Source: Cinnamomum chago (lineage: Eukaryota > Streptophyta > Magnoliopsida > Laurales > Lauraceae). From it: a stretch of DNA of 64,000 bases. The notes under the pieces are model-generated. The model saw only the letters and a program-made list of their open reading frames with translations, had not been told where the DNA came from and did not search any database. This document shows positions 20,905 to 33,244 of the stretch, piece after piece. The DNA lies in the NCBI GenBank assembly GCA_038049695.1, contig CP142454.1:15322501-15386500 (forward strand), given 5' to 3'. Positions within the stretch are counted from its first letter, which is position 1, and each line of letters begins with the position of its first letter. A program made the translations under genes and the position numbers.

Positions 20905-21052
20905 AGTTGGGGCTGACCAGTTCCAGGATGGTCCAGGTCTGCCCTGAGGTGACCTCAATTGCAGCCAAACCCAATGTTAGTTGGGGCTGACCAGTTCCAG
21001 GATGGTCCAGGTCTGCCCTGAGGTGACCTCAATTGCAGCCAAACCCAACTCA
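20905..21052. repeat. Two tandem copies of a 74-bp unit
   Basis: The phrase TTGGGGCTGACCAGTTCCAG starts at 20907 and again at 20981. The two copies match base for base through GCAGCCAAACCCAA. Such identity points to a very recent duplication or recent homogenisation. Confidence 0.85.
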
Positions 21053-21444
21053 TTGACACCCCAGCATATACAATTGGACTATGACACTCATTCAGTTGTT
21101 AAGAGAGATTTTAGACTTTGAAGCATTCAGCATCCCACAAAGCATTTGGAAGTCCGGGCATCATAAGAAAAGGAAATTATGGAATTTAATAAAATTTCAG
21201 GGCTGATGGCATTTAAGAATATTCCTACAGATCTCTTCTTTCTTGTTTCATCGTTCATGAAAAAAGGAAACATATTGACGGTCCAAAAGGAGACAGTGCT
21301 TCTACCCAAAAGAAAAATGAGACTCTGCGTTGTGACTTGTAAACCCAAATGGAAGTATGTGACTTCTATCCACAACCTTGCACCGGGCCCCAGCTGTGGA
21401 GAATGTTTGTACGGTGGGAGATGAGTATTGTGAAGTAGTCATAT

Positions 21445-21774
21445 GGGCCTCTTTGGATAAGCAAAAAATAGAATAGGGTGAAGTTAAATGGACTCTAACA
21501 GTCTAAAATTTCAACTCTATTCCATTTGGATGAATCTGATCCGATAGATGAAGTAATATTATGAGCTACATGTATTCCATTTCACTTCAACTCTAAATAC
21601 TTCTATTTCGTTGAGTAAAAGTGAATTCTACTCCAAACATTAACTTCAAAATAAGCATCCAAATGGAGTGAAGTGAAGTACTCTACTTTAACTTCTAACA
21701 TACTTTTCTTCACTCTATTCCACATGTGAAATCCACTTTATTTTACTCCACTCCTCATTTATCTAAATAGGCCC
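21445..21774. mobile_element. Tourist-like MITE, ~330 bp
   Basis: The left end GGGCCTCTTTGGATAAGC and the right end, read on the minus strand as GGGCCTATTTAGATAAATGA, form imperfect inverted repeats of the GGGCCTNTTTGGATA type common in PIF/Harbinger-derived MITEs. The interior has AAGTGAAGT/ACTTCACT-type words. The 3-bp target duplication is not clear. Confidence 0.6.
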
Positions 21775-22900
21775 TAAAATAATCTAGAAATAGAAATGCC
21801 TCATGCATCAAGAAACTCTGATAATCTACTTTTAGCGGAGACAGGTAGAAAGCTACTTTCCAACCTCTGCAAGGCAGTTGCAATTTGCAAAGAGAAAACT
21901 CTAAGTAGATCACAACATATTTAAAAAAAATAAAAATAAAAGTTGAGAAATGTGCAATACAGGTGCGTTTAAAACCCAAAGCCCTAATGAAAATTAATCC
22001 CAACCCTCCACTCAGTATTGAATTCCTAGGAATTCCATGCTTACTCTAAAATAGGGCTCAAAAGGAATGAGTAAAAGGTAAAGATCTACGACCATCAATA
22101 ATTTCCCCTTAATGATAAATGATTACTACAAAGCCATCATCCCAGCAAATCGAATAGTAAAAAAATGAGGGTTTAATCTATCTTTGGTTCTCGACCTTAT
22201 ATCCTCCATCAGTCACCACCCCTATAATATTTCCTTAATAGAAATAATTATCCCCATAAAATTGCACGAACTCAATACAAGGTAAGCAAACATGGCCCAT
22301 GCAAAGAGGGCAGATGTTACAAGTCATTGTTAACCATTCGCATGACCTAAAAGGGTTAGGTCGGTGGAGAGTGTCTTAAAATAGGATTCCAAGTACTCGT
22401 CAATTGTTTATTAAGTCTGATTAAGGTTAGCTGACTAGATAGTTTCCAAGTGGACTAAATAATGTTCCTTAAGAATAAGTCTGGATCCACTGAGTTTATG
22501 ACTCGGAGAATTTCTGAGTCGAAAGAGTGGAACTCTAGAGTGAGGCCTACCTATTGAAACCTAACCGTTAAAAATGAATGCCCTCAACAGTAGAGCCAGT
22601 GATTTTGTTGTGTTGTAAGTTTGTAACATCAGTAGAGTCCAGATCCTCAGAGCTAACTGTAAGGTTCGGAATCAGATAAAACCCATAATGACGGCCTTAA
22701 TATAGCTAGCCTCAATGTGGCTCGTTTACTAAAAGACAATCTGCCCAAGATTAATGCCCCCCAATGTTTATTGGTCCTATCCAATTGTTGATTCAATAGG
22801 AGTTAGGCCCACCATTAGATGGGACATGTATCCAATTGTTGCTTCAATAGGTTTTAGCCTCACCATTAGATGGGACATGTGTAATGTGTATTTCATTCAC
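21775..22900. other. Gene-free stretch
   Basis: Intergenic DNA with no frame that I recognise. A short imperfect duplication, TTAGATGGGACATGT, occurs at about 22812 and 22866 with similar flanks (CAATTGTTG, TTCAATAGG). Confidence 0.5.
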
Positions 22901-22984
22901 ATGTCTGATGTTGGACCCAAAATTTACCATAATTTTTAGATTCTTTTTTTCTTATGACATGGGCACCCCTAATGTCTTTGACCC

Positions 22985-23321
22985 AACAGGGGTAATCTCG
23001 GGTGGCCACTTGCTAAACCCTTACAAACGCATAATAATTTTTAGGTGGATCCCATGTACCACATTATAAAGGTGGGCCTATGTTGTAATTTCTAAAATGT
23101 GGGCCCCATATACCATAAGTCTTAAAGGTGGGTCCACATACCATAATTTTAAAGGTGAACTCCACCTTGCAATTTCTAGGGTGAACCCCATGAACCACAA
23201 TTTATAAAGGTAGATCCAGGTGGACATACTAATTCCCAAAAGGTAGGCCCATATAACTACGAACTCCAAAAATGGCCCACGTAGTTTCTAAATGCGACTC
23301 TACATATTAAATCTTAAGGTG

Positions 23322-23359
<38 letters not shown>

Positions 23360-23410
23360 AATTCCTAAATGTAGGAGTCATGTAATAATTTCTAAAGGTG
23401 GGTCGGACTA
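22985..23410. repeat. Degenerate GGGCCC/CCATA-rich minisatellite array
   Basis: Irregular units of about 30-40 bp follow the pattern 'CCACATACCATAATTTCTAAAGGTGGGCCC'-like text in broken form, for example ACCACATTATAAAGGTGGGC, TTCTAAAATGTGGGCCCC, ACCATAAGTCTTAAAGGTGG and ACAATTTATAAAGGTAG. A 37-T run interrupts it near 23327-23355. Words of the same style occur near 3900-4100 in the opposite sense. Confidence 0.6.
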
Positions 23411-23570
23411 ACACAAGGCATACACTGATGTATTCTAGTCAGGAATTATACTAGTTATAAAATAGGGAATTTTGGGAATTCAAGATGTATGAAATTCTCA
23501 GGTAAGCATTCTAGTACAAATGAAATGGAGAATTCAAGAACAACACAGTTCGAAGGCATTTCAAAACTCT

Positions 23571-23944
23571 AGCATTTGGTATTCTCAAACATAGATAAAA
23601 TTTTATGTAAAGAAATGGGAAGTGAGGGTGGGCTTGTACAACGAGAGGATTTTACACTTTATGAATTTTGTTTATGTGGTCAAGTTGACTCCAGTATTCC
23701 TAACTCCCCTTGCATTTCCACCTCTGCAATACGAAATCTAAATCCTCTCTATGAAGCTAGCATTTGGTATTCTCAAACATAGATAAAATTTTATGTAAAG
23801 AAATGGGAAGTGAGGGTGGGCTTGTACAACGAGAGGATTTTACACTTTATGAATTTTGTTTATGTGGTCAAGTTGACTCCAGTATTCCTAACTCCCCTTG
23901 CATTCCCACCTCTGCAATACGAAATCTAAATCCTCTCTATGAAG
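23571..23944. repeat. Near-identical 188-bp tandem duplication
   Basis: AGCATTTGGTATTCTCAAAC begins at 23571 and 23759, a period of 188 bp. The copies appear to differ at one base (GCATTTCCACC against GCATTCCCACC) over the compared length. The open frames they contain are not recognised and probably have no coding role. Confidence 0.9.
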
Positions 23945-25080
23945 GAAAATAAATAATTCAAATGGAGAAAAGCTTACTACCAAACAACTAATGAGTGGCT
24001 TGCATGGAAGGCTTCGGATAACAGATAACCTCCTTCTTTATCACAGAATCCTCTCCTCACACAGAAGCACCTTAAGCGTCCCTAATCCACAAATTTAGAA
24101 AGATCCCTTACTATTATGAAAAAGTACAATGAAAGCTCCCTTGATTATCATTTGGGCAAATAAGAAAAGCAATGTAGCAAGGGAGATCTCGTCTGGACGA
24201 AGAAGAGCATCCAATTGATCTTTCTTAATGAAATGATGTGTACCACAATAAATCACTATAAATTGAAATTAGTCGTTTGCCTGGGCAAGTGGTCCTAAGG
24301 AGAGAGCGCACCAAAATTACCCAGGGAAAGTAAGTATACGTGTAGTTTTAGCCAAGGAGAAGCCCAAGACAGCAAGACACCACCCTTGATCCGTTTTTAA
24401 ACAAGCATTAACAGTCAAGGGCTTTGTTGATTTGGGAAGTAGGGTGTGACCATTTTTACTTTCTAGTCGAGTTCGAATGATGGAAGGATTAGGTTAGGTT
24501 ATCACGGTTATAATTAGAAGGTTATCCTCCATGTGTTAGCCATTGGGTTACGGGAATGAGTCATGAACCATTTAAAAAGAAAAAGGTTTTTTCGTCATGT
24601 TTGTTTCATGTAATTACATACTTAGAATTGCATAAATGGTTAAAAATAAGGAACCCTAGTTGAATTTCCAAAAATGACTACCCCTTTACTGAAAATTGAA
24701 TAAGGGAAATATGTGAAATGAATACCCAATCTTCACTCTTGTAATTTAATACGTATGAATCTCCTTCACCTCTCACCGCTTTTATAATCATTTGATGGAG
24801 CTTATTTTACTATAATTCTCAATGACAAAAAGGCTTAATCCAGGCCAAACAGGGCGTTTGAAAATAGTTTTCAACTAGCAACTGAACATGAGGCCCCCTG
24901 GTTAAGCTTCAACCTTTTCAATTTGGAACTTTTTTTTCAAACATCCATATCAGGTCTACATTTCCATGCAGTTTTGGTCATACATATACGCCGTACGCTG
25001 TAAAGTTACTCACTTCAAAGGTCAGGTCCAATCCAATCCAAGCCGACCCAAAACCCCAACACTACATCATCATCGCAGCC
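23945..25080. other. Gene-free stretch upstream of RER1
   Basis: AT-rich intergenic DNA. No coding frame, RNA gene or bounded element was recognised. Confidence 0.5.
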
Positions 25081-25090
25081 GTTGAATTCT

Positions 25091-25135
25091 CACGTGCCCA
25101 CCTAAGCAGCCCATGGTGACTTCCAATATAAACCA
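25091..25135 (+). promoter_or_regulatory. Candidate RER1 core promoter: G-box and TATA
   Basis: CACGTG (G-box, 25091-25096) is followed about 30 bp later by CAATATAAACC, a TATA-like box near 25126-25133. CT-rich leader sequence starts at about 25160. Spacing and composition fit a plant promoter. The start site is inferred. Confidence 0.5.
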
Positions 25136-25565
25136 AGGGCAATTACGTCATTGCATTCCAACTCTACCGCTTCCTATCCTTTTCCGTCGGTGTCTTCTTT
25201 CCTTCCTTCCTTCCTTCTCATATCCTTCACGAACTGCTGCCGTCCGCTGGATCCCCAACAAAAAAAAAAATGAGAAGCTTTTGATCTTCGAAATCTCCAC
25301 CTTCTCTCCCAAAACCCTAACCCTAGTTTTCTCAACCATCCCTCTCTCCAATCTCTGCATTCCAATCCCCCCAAAAAACCCTAATTTCCACAAACCCTTG
25401 CACCATCCCTGCAATTTTAGGGTTTCGTTCCATCTCTCCGCGATTCCAACCTCAGATCTGTTCGTAACTCGAACAGTCTTGATCTTCTCGGAGAGATTTG
25501 GATTATAGGGTTTCTGCCTCGGATCTGTAGCTACAAAGCCCCAATTTTTCTTCATCTTTGATCGG

Positions 25566-25601
25566 ATGGCAGCTAAAACCCTCTTTTTGTTGGAGATCTG
25601 A
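25566..25601 (+). promoter_or_regulatory. Upstream open reading frame in the RER1 leader
   Basis: An 11-codon upstream frame, ATG GCA GCT ... GAG ATC TGA, ends 78 bp before the RER1 start. A shorter one (MRSF) starts at 25270. If both remain in the mature leader they could damp translation. A leader intron removing them cannot be excluded. Confidence 0.4.
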
Positions 25602-25679
25602 TCTTTTTTTTTTCGTGCTTTCTGTCTGCTTGAGATCTCGTCATCTGCTATTGTATCTTCTGGTTTAGGGCTGTTTTCG

Positions 25680-28600
25680 ATGGAGGGAGTATCTGGAGAG
25701 GACAGCAGCGCGCCATTCGCGAAATGGAGGAGCGAGTTCTCGAGGACGTTTCAGCACTATCTGGATCGATCGACGCCGCATACGGTCGGGAGATGGCTGG
25801 GAACGCTTGGTGTAGCGGCGATCTATTGTTTGCGTGTGTATTACCTTCAGGGGTTTTACATAGTCTCCTATGGGCTGGGGATCTATCTCTTGAATCTCTT
25901 GATTGGGTTTCTGTCGCCCAAGGTCGATCCGGAGCTGGAAGTTATGGATGGCGCGTCGCTCCCGACCAAGGGTTCGGATGAATTCAAGCCTTTCATTCGC
26001 CGTCTGCCTGAGTTCAAATTCTGGTAACATGGACAACAACAATCTGCTTTAAATTCGCTGGTGTTGTTTTGTTCGATATATGTGTTTTGACTGATTTGTG
26101 GATGCTTTGATTTCCTTGTTTGAATCAAGTTAAGTGAGGTGCTATTGTGTTGGATCTTCTCATCGATGAATGATAACCCATTTGCATTTTACTTTGAATG
26201 AATGTTGTTTTGCATTTAAGCGAATAGAGAATGCTTATTGAGTGCACTTAAAACCAGATAAAAGCAACTGTCTATACTTTTCTCTCCCTTTTGGCTAAGA
26301 TAAAAGCAGCTCTCCAGATCTCAACTCTTACTGATTGTTCCGTACATCTAGAGGAGTGGGAACTTTGACTAACTTATTGAAGTATTTAGAGTGGATCGTG
26401 TATGGGCAACTTTTTTTTAAGACTTTACATGGCTGATAATGATTTCATCACTAAGAAAAAATTTCTTGTACATCAAAATGTGTACAATACAAGAGGTGTA
26501 TACTGTACTACTGTGGTACCCACACAAAAACATCACTGACAAAAAGAATGAGGAAAACCAATGAACATTCTTATTTACTGTTGTATTTGTTAACTTACCC
26601 TTCAACTTGTTTGTGTTTTATCTCACATGTCAAAAGGACATTTGGTTTGAGTTACACAACTTGTAGATTTCTCTGATCAGATGTAAGCCTCCACAGAAAC
26701 TTTTGCATTATGTTTCATCCACCAAATCATATTAAATGATTCTCCTTATAGTATTAGATTTTTTTTTAATACCTCTTGAAAGTTTCTATTGCCCCTTTTA
26801 TTTCTTTTTTGTAGGTAGCATGACTTGAACTTTTTGGAACCTCATGGTTGTACTTGTGACTGTGATTGCCTCTTGTATTGCTAGAACATTCACCTCTTAG
26901 TTGTCAATTTCATTATTGAAGGCTGGTTCATTATATGTGTCCCACTTTTGTTTAGTAAGTTTCTTGGCACATTGTTTGGGACTGTTTCTTGGTTCTTTCA
27001 GTGTGCATAAGGGCATTTATACAAGTATATACCCTAATCAATTCAGTTCTCAACTTAAGCAATGCAAAACTCTAATAATCTATAATCCCTATTGGGGATC
27101 ACCATAAAACATTTGTAAATGCCTTCATTGATTTGTATTCAATCCTCTGATTGGATTGGATTGCAAGGTCCTTTTTTAGTGGTAACATGGTGGAGCCTAC
27201 AGTTGGTCACGACAATGATTGTAGAATTTATCATGTCATGTTCATGATATTTTACATTTTCTTTTATGAACTATACCTTTAAAGCAAGGGCTCTCTTATT
27301 TTTGGAAGCTTTTAGAAGAACACAATATTTCTGAATTTTATAACTTTTTTTTTTCTTTATTGTTTCTTACAAACCCACTACCTCATAAGTTGTGACAATG
27401 AGCACTTTCCAACTGTGCTAAAGGCCATTGTCATTTCTGTAATTTTATCTCTGTGTTTGCTAAAATTTTCCTTTGTTTCATAAAAACTTGAAATATCTGT
27501 CTGAGCTTTTATGTAGATGAGTCGCACCTGATTTTCTTTCATTGAACTCAACAGTTACATGTTCCCATATTTTCAGGTATTCCATAACCAAGGCATTCTG
27601 TGTTGCTTTTGTTATGACATTCTTTTCTATGTTCGATGTTCCCGTCTTCTGGCCCATATTGTTGTGCTATTGGATTGTTCTTTTCATCCTTACTATGAAG
27701 CGTCAAATTCTGCACATGATCAAGTACAAATATGTTCCATTCAGCATTGGGAAGCAGGTAAACTCCAAATAGATTCTCATTTTTGTCATGTTTATTTTCA
27801 GCTCTTCATTATTATATTTTTGTTAATTGATTTATGGCCACTATCCTTATATTATGTTGTTTAAACTACTAATACATATGTTCATAGTGAGATGAGCAAG
27901 TCCGACCAGACTACATAACATGATGTGGCCTGCTTTTTGGATCTTACGTTGGGCTACAACTCTCAAAGAGGACTTGAGGGCTAGAGACACTAATGGCGTG
28001 CCATGTATTTTGTGAGACCTTGGATGATTGCAGCAGAGTGAGCAGGGGCTGTCAAGACAGATTTTCAAAATTTTGTTTTGACCGTCCATTTTGTAGGCCT
28101 TTGAAGTGTATCCAACTAAGAACAAATCTCATGCAGTAGAGTTTGAGGGAAGATTCAATAAAGAAAAAAAAAAACTAGTTTTCAACTGATGACCATAATT
28201 CCCTTTGACTGCATTCACCTCCATAGTTTAGTCTCCATTAAGTCTTCCATTGAGTTAAACGATGGTTGAACGTTAATTTACTTTATAATAGCTAAAACCA
28301 CAGTATGTAAAACAGCTGTAGTTACAGGAATGATTGTTTTCTCATCTTCTCTCTTGCCATATCACCTGATGACCATAATTCCCTTCAACTGCATTCACCA
28401 CCATAGTTTAGTCTCAATTAAGTCTTCCATTGAGTTAAACGATGGTTGAACGTTAATTTACATTATAATTGCTATAATCACAGTATTTAAAACAGCTGTA
28501 GTTACAGGAATGATTGCTATATCTACTTCTCACGGTCCCCGCTTTGCATCCTCAGTCATCAATGACACTTCCATTCCTCCTTTCACACCATGTAGTAGAC

Positions 28601-31600
28601 TTTCCGTGCTTGACACTGGAAATTCACTACCTTTCCTCTCCCTAACAATCCATCAATCTTGACCACTCCCATTAAAATTCAGGCCCTTCTTTGCCATCTT
28701 CATGATGTCTGGTGCAGTAGTGATCAAGAATGCCTGTCACTTATCACACACCCCTCTAGGAATTGCTCTAATCGATTGGCATATTATCAAAATTGAAGGA
28801 TTCAGGGGATTTCAAAGTTTTGTGACTTGTGATCCCATTGATGTTGCATGATTGAGGCCATCCACCATCACTGAACATCTTGTGGTGGAGATATACCCAT
28901 TGAAACTGAAATCTTGGTTATGACATCAGTCGTAGTAGTCAATTTCGTTGCAGACTCCATTTTGGTTCAGCTCTAAACTGAAATGTTTTGGCTGGTTTGG
29001 AATATTGGTGAAACATTTCGGAGTTTCATTTCAGAAAATGTAAAAATATGTACAAACATATACAATAATCATGATTAAAAATGACATATAAAGTATGTAC
29101 ATTTAATTTAGTCTGGTAAAACAATAATGCAATATGTCATGTCTACATGGAAAATTAATAATTTTTAGTAGTTTAGATTTTTCTTAAGTGAGGCTTAAGA
29201 GGGTATAATTAAAAAAAAATGCGTGGATACTCAATGGCTCAGACTCATGAGAAATTTATAGGCCCATAATGGAGCCACCTAATAAAAATCTAAACTGCTC
29301 AAACAAATGTCTCTTCATGTTTGGGGCCAAATATAACTGTATCAGCAGACAGGCCCATTGTTAGATTGATTAGATATATTTATGATCAGTACCTGATCTA
29401 TTTGACAGTCATCCAATCTCCTATTAGAGTGGAAATTGACGAAGTTCCTAAATGTGGACTATATTTATTTTGAGTTGTTTAGATTTTTAATAGGCGGGCC
29501 CCACAACGGAGCCCAAGTATCACAAAGCTGTCTCAAAAGGGGGGGAAAACCCACCTTTTACAACTAAAATAGAAAATAGGAAGAGAAAGGGGTTGACAGA
29601 AAGAAGAGGAATGAGAGGCAGATGAGGGAAGAGGAAGAGAAAAAGACGGAGTAGGGGTAAAAACCGAAAAAAGAAATGAGAACAAAAAGAGAAGAGGAGT
29701 AAGATCACTTGTCATTGACAAGCAGCAATGCTTGATCAGGGTCGACGGTCGATGACACAATTAGGCATGAGCAGCGACCACACTTCTACTTCACCTGAGA
29801 CTGAGATGAGTGTTTTGGTATAAAAATTCTTGAAAAAAAAAAATCATCCGAAATTCAGGATTTCATATGTTTTGGCCGAAATCTGGTTTTTTGGACTTTA
29901 AATCTAGATTTCGGCTGAAATGGTCTGAAGCCTTACAGAGTAGGTGGTTTGGTTTGGATCACTAGCTAAAATGAAAGTGTTAAGCCAGTTCAGTCAAAAT
30001 GAACCGAATTTGACAACTATGCATGCATTCAATACAGGCAAGAGTCGCAACAGCTTTATAGACTGACATCGGTGCTTTCACAAGCCTACTAAAGGTCGTT
30101 TGTGAGAACATAGTGGGTGATAAAGAGGGTCGCAAGGGAGAGAAAGGTTGATTTCTTCTTTTAGAGGGTTGCAAGGGAGAGAAAGGCGGATGATTTAGTT
30201 GGGTTTTTTGCACGTGTCACATCCACACATGCAGCATAAAATTTCTTATGAAAATAGTTGTGCATGATATTAGCTGACTCCCATAGTTCCTTTTTCTCCC
30301 CATTAAATGACTTTTGTAGTACATATATTGTTTAGCATATGTAGAAAATGGATTTATATGAAGATGAATGTTGGGGAATAAGTAAACAAGATGACAAAAG
30401 CAAGGGTCTGAGATGAGTATACTAAGAGTGATGAGGAACAAGGAGTCAAGGACACAATTAAGAATTAGTGCATAAGAGAAATTCACAGATGATTCCAATC
30501 GAAGTGTAACTGATGGACTGCTAGATGGTTTAGGCATATGTGTGGACTGTGGAATAGAAATGTAAGTGATGGAATGCTAGGCAGTTTAGGCATATGTGTG
30601 GACTGTGGAATACTGGAAACATTGTTTGTGTATAGAAGGTGTTACAAGTACAACGGACCTGGAGAAGGGCAAGGGTATTTAAGACTTGTTAGAAAAGCAT
30701 CACATTAGATTTGTCGATTGGCAGAGAACATAGCCTTAAATACAGGGATCAGTACTGTCAAGAAGATTGGATTGAATCAGTGTATACCTGAGTTGTCAGA
30801 CTTAGTGAGATTTAGTTTCTTTAAAAGTGGCCCCTACATTATGGATTTTTTCAATTGGCCACATGGTGTTCTGGACAACACTCGGGAATATGTTTTTGTG
30901 TGAAAAATATCCTTAGTGGTTGATAATCATTTCTCACTAAAAAGGGATATGTCATTTATGATTCCACTGGAGAGGAAATGGTAAAGTGGGATTGGTTATG
31001 GGGGTGAGGGTGTGGTTGGTCTGATAGGTGAACAAGTTGGTTTTGATGACTAAGAAATATAATTTGGGTGGGAAAAAAAATTGGCGTCGTAAAAAATGCT
31101 ATGCAAAAGACAATTCATGATCACCAAGTGGTTGGTGCATTGTGTTCCTCATGATAGAATTGTAATTGAATTGAAAGCCCCTTTATTTCTCCTCTCTATT
31201 TCTCCACCTACCGGTTGATGTTATAGTAGAAAGGAGAAATGTACACCAATTTATGCTTCTCACACTAATCCCAGAACAACGATTATGTGGCAAGTTCTGA
31301 GATTCTTTGTTTTGCAGTGACCAAAATGCTCTCTTTAATGGCAATTGTACAATGTGTAGAGAAAGGCTATTTAATCATGTAACAATTTCTTTTCCTTTAC
31401 TGCATAACACCTTTTATGAAGTTTGGAACTTGGAAAATTATCACCAATTTAATGACGTTATAAAAATAGTGGGATTTATAACACACTGATGAGGGCCAAC
31501 TAAATGATTCAGTTACAGTCCACTCAATGATAAAAATCACAATAGATCTACCAAATGATGGAAATCATGATGTCCCACTCAACATTCAGCCACTCAATAA

Positions 31601-31738
31601 TGTTGTACATTCAACTATGGAAAACACAATGATCACTTCCAAACATGGTTAATGGTTTTAAAAGTCATCAAAGTCCGAGTCGACTCTGGTTGGGTCCAGA
31701 CTAAGTCAAGTTAGCTTTATTTGTTTTTATTCATTCCC

Positions 31739-31771
<33 letters not shown>

Positions 31772-33244
31772 CCCCAATCTCTTTTTTTTTTTGCGAATTA
31801 AGCCTCTTTATGGAGGCACAACTAAAGGAAAACATTTATGGAGGACCTCCTTCCTTGCCACCCTATGGGTTATATGGAGAGAGAGGAACTCTAGATATTT
31901 TGACGGAAAGTCCTGTAATATGGAGAGTCTTCTAGAACACATCAGATTCAAAACTGCTACTTAGAGTTTGTAGCAGTCCACATTTTAGGGCCACTCCAAC
32001 TGATATGATTGTGCAAAACTGGAGTGCTTGGGCCTTCCCCTTAGCTGATGTCTATTCTTTTCTTTTCTTTTCTTTTCTTTTCTTTTTTGTATAAAGCTTG
32101 CTAGTATAGCTGTCTTGTACTGTTTTGCTTTATTAATGAATTTCATTAATTTTCAAGAAAGACAAGCCTCTTTATTAGCCCTTATCAAGCAGCAATGGGT
32201 TTTATTTCCCCAAAAAAAGATCTTTCATCTTCCTTGCAAAATCATTTCACCTTTCCACTCTCGTAAGTAGCCCCTTAAATCAAGCCTATTAGTTAGATGC
32301 TTTGGAGGAATTGGATGGGTTTGGTTATCTACACTTTTCAATAAGATATCAAGTACAAAGAAAATGCCTGATGGATGGAGAAGAAGTGTTCTAGTATCTA
32401 TATACTAGAACAAAGGACATGTACAAAGTTGCACCAACAATCATGGAATTAAACGTATGGGTTACAGTTACACAATGAAGCAATGGGAGAGTAGTGGAGC
32501 AAAGACTTAGACAATAGAATAATATATTTGAAAATCGATTTTGTTTCATGCTAACTATGAAAGCAGTCTCATTGGACAATTAATTTTAATTTTTTAAATT
32601 TTTTTTTTTTTTGGGTTTGGGGGCGTTGTTCACTGTACTGAATGGGGGGTGAGTCACCCTTGAGTCTCAGTTTTAAATCCTTGCTTTCAAATGATATTCT
32701 CACCGTTGGTTGCCCCCACAATATTTCCATTGTTAGATAAGCTCACAAAGATTTATTTTTTATTTTTGGCTGGTCCACAATGTTTACATAATTAGGCTGT
32801 CCCTATTTCATTAAATGCCATGTCATGATATTTCATTGTAGGACTCATACCTGACTTCTCTATTATCCATCATTAAGTGGAGCCCACCATAATGAATCTT
32901 CATCATATAAATATTGTTGTCAGTATTGATTCTTTACATGGTATCCAATGCATTGCATTGGTCATTTTCTAGTTGCTTGTTATGATAAATGGTGCATCTC
33001 TGTTTTTTTCCCCATTTGAACCCATGATGTCCCAATAATGCCTAATATCTTGGTAATGTTGGATTGTCATCTGGCGAGTTTATTGAACTATGATATTTAT
33101 GATCAAACGTCACCATAATCCTTGCACTTTAGTCCATTTTTTTTTTTTTAATTTTGCTTCTTCCTCTCATTAGAATATTTTGCTCACCTTTATTGGCAGA
33201 GGTACACTGGGAAGAAGCCTTCTGCAAGTATATCCAGGGACTGA
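25680..33244 (+). CDS. RER1: RER1 family Golgi-to-ER retrieval receptor
   Basis: RER1 proteins sit in the cis-Golgi and return ER membrane proteins through COPI vesicles. Three exons, 25680-26023, 27577-27757 and 33200-33244, join in phase to 189 aa, the family length. Visible features are the soluble N-terminus with [20 protein letters not shown], two hydrophobic spans at about 40-80 ([20 protein letters not shown] and on), a loop with [13 protein letters not shown] and [14 protein letters not shown], two more spans at about 118-155 ([20 protein letters not shown] and on), and the [18 protein letters not shown] tail. The last exon encodes only 14 residues and lies behind a 5.44-kb intron. 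The start is the first ATG of the conserved frame. The RFC-like gene faces it on the other strand about 1.9 kb away. Confidence 0.93.
28184..28520. repeat. Two tandem copies with a 180-bp period in RER1 intron 2
   Basis: CTGATGACCATAATTCCCTT occurs at about 28186 and 28366, followed in both by CATAGTTTAGTCTC, ATTGAGTTAAACGATGGTTG and AACAGCTGTAGTTACAGG. The copies differ at several positions, so the duplication is moderately old. Confidence 0.85.
29167..29301. mobile_element. Small inverted-repeat MITE candidate
   Basis: Left AGTAGTTTAGATTTTTCTTA and right, on the minus strand, GAGCAGTTTAGATTTTTATT form terminal inverted repeats of about 25 bp. A third end-like sequence, GAGTTGTTTAGATTTTTAAT, lies at about 29471, suggesting a second partial copy next to it. 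Confidence 0.45.
30500..30610. repeat. Short tandem duplication (~60 bp) in RER1 intron 2
   Basis: GTTTAGGCATATGTGTGGAC followed by TGTGGAATA occurs twice, at about 30528 and 30587, with a GTAAxTGATGGAxTGCTAG segment before each. The two copies are close but not identical. Confidence 0.7.
31741..31770. repeat. CA microsatellite
   Basis: About 14 uninterrupted CA units inside RER1 intron 2. Confidence 0.9.

Larger units (their letters stand above)
27758..33199 (+). other. RER1 intron 2, 5.4 kb, repeat-laden
   Basis: No second gene was found in it. It contains a 180-bp-period tandem duplication (28184-28520), a MITE-like element (29167-29301), a short repeat pair at about 30500-30600, a GA-rich stretch (29530-29700), a CA microsatellite (31741-31770) and a CTTTT microsatellite (32050-32086). 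The rest is AT-rich with no recognised content. Confidence 0.7.

Noticed and set aside
30361-30560. LINE reverse-transcriptase remnant in RER1 intron 2
   Set aside because: The local wording recalled LINE 3' regions, but no reverse-transcriptase motif could be read in any frame.
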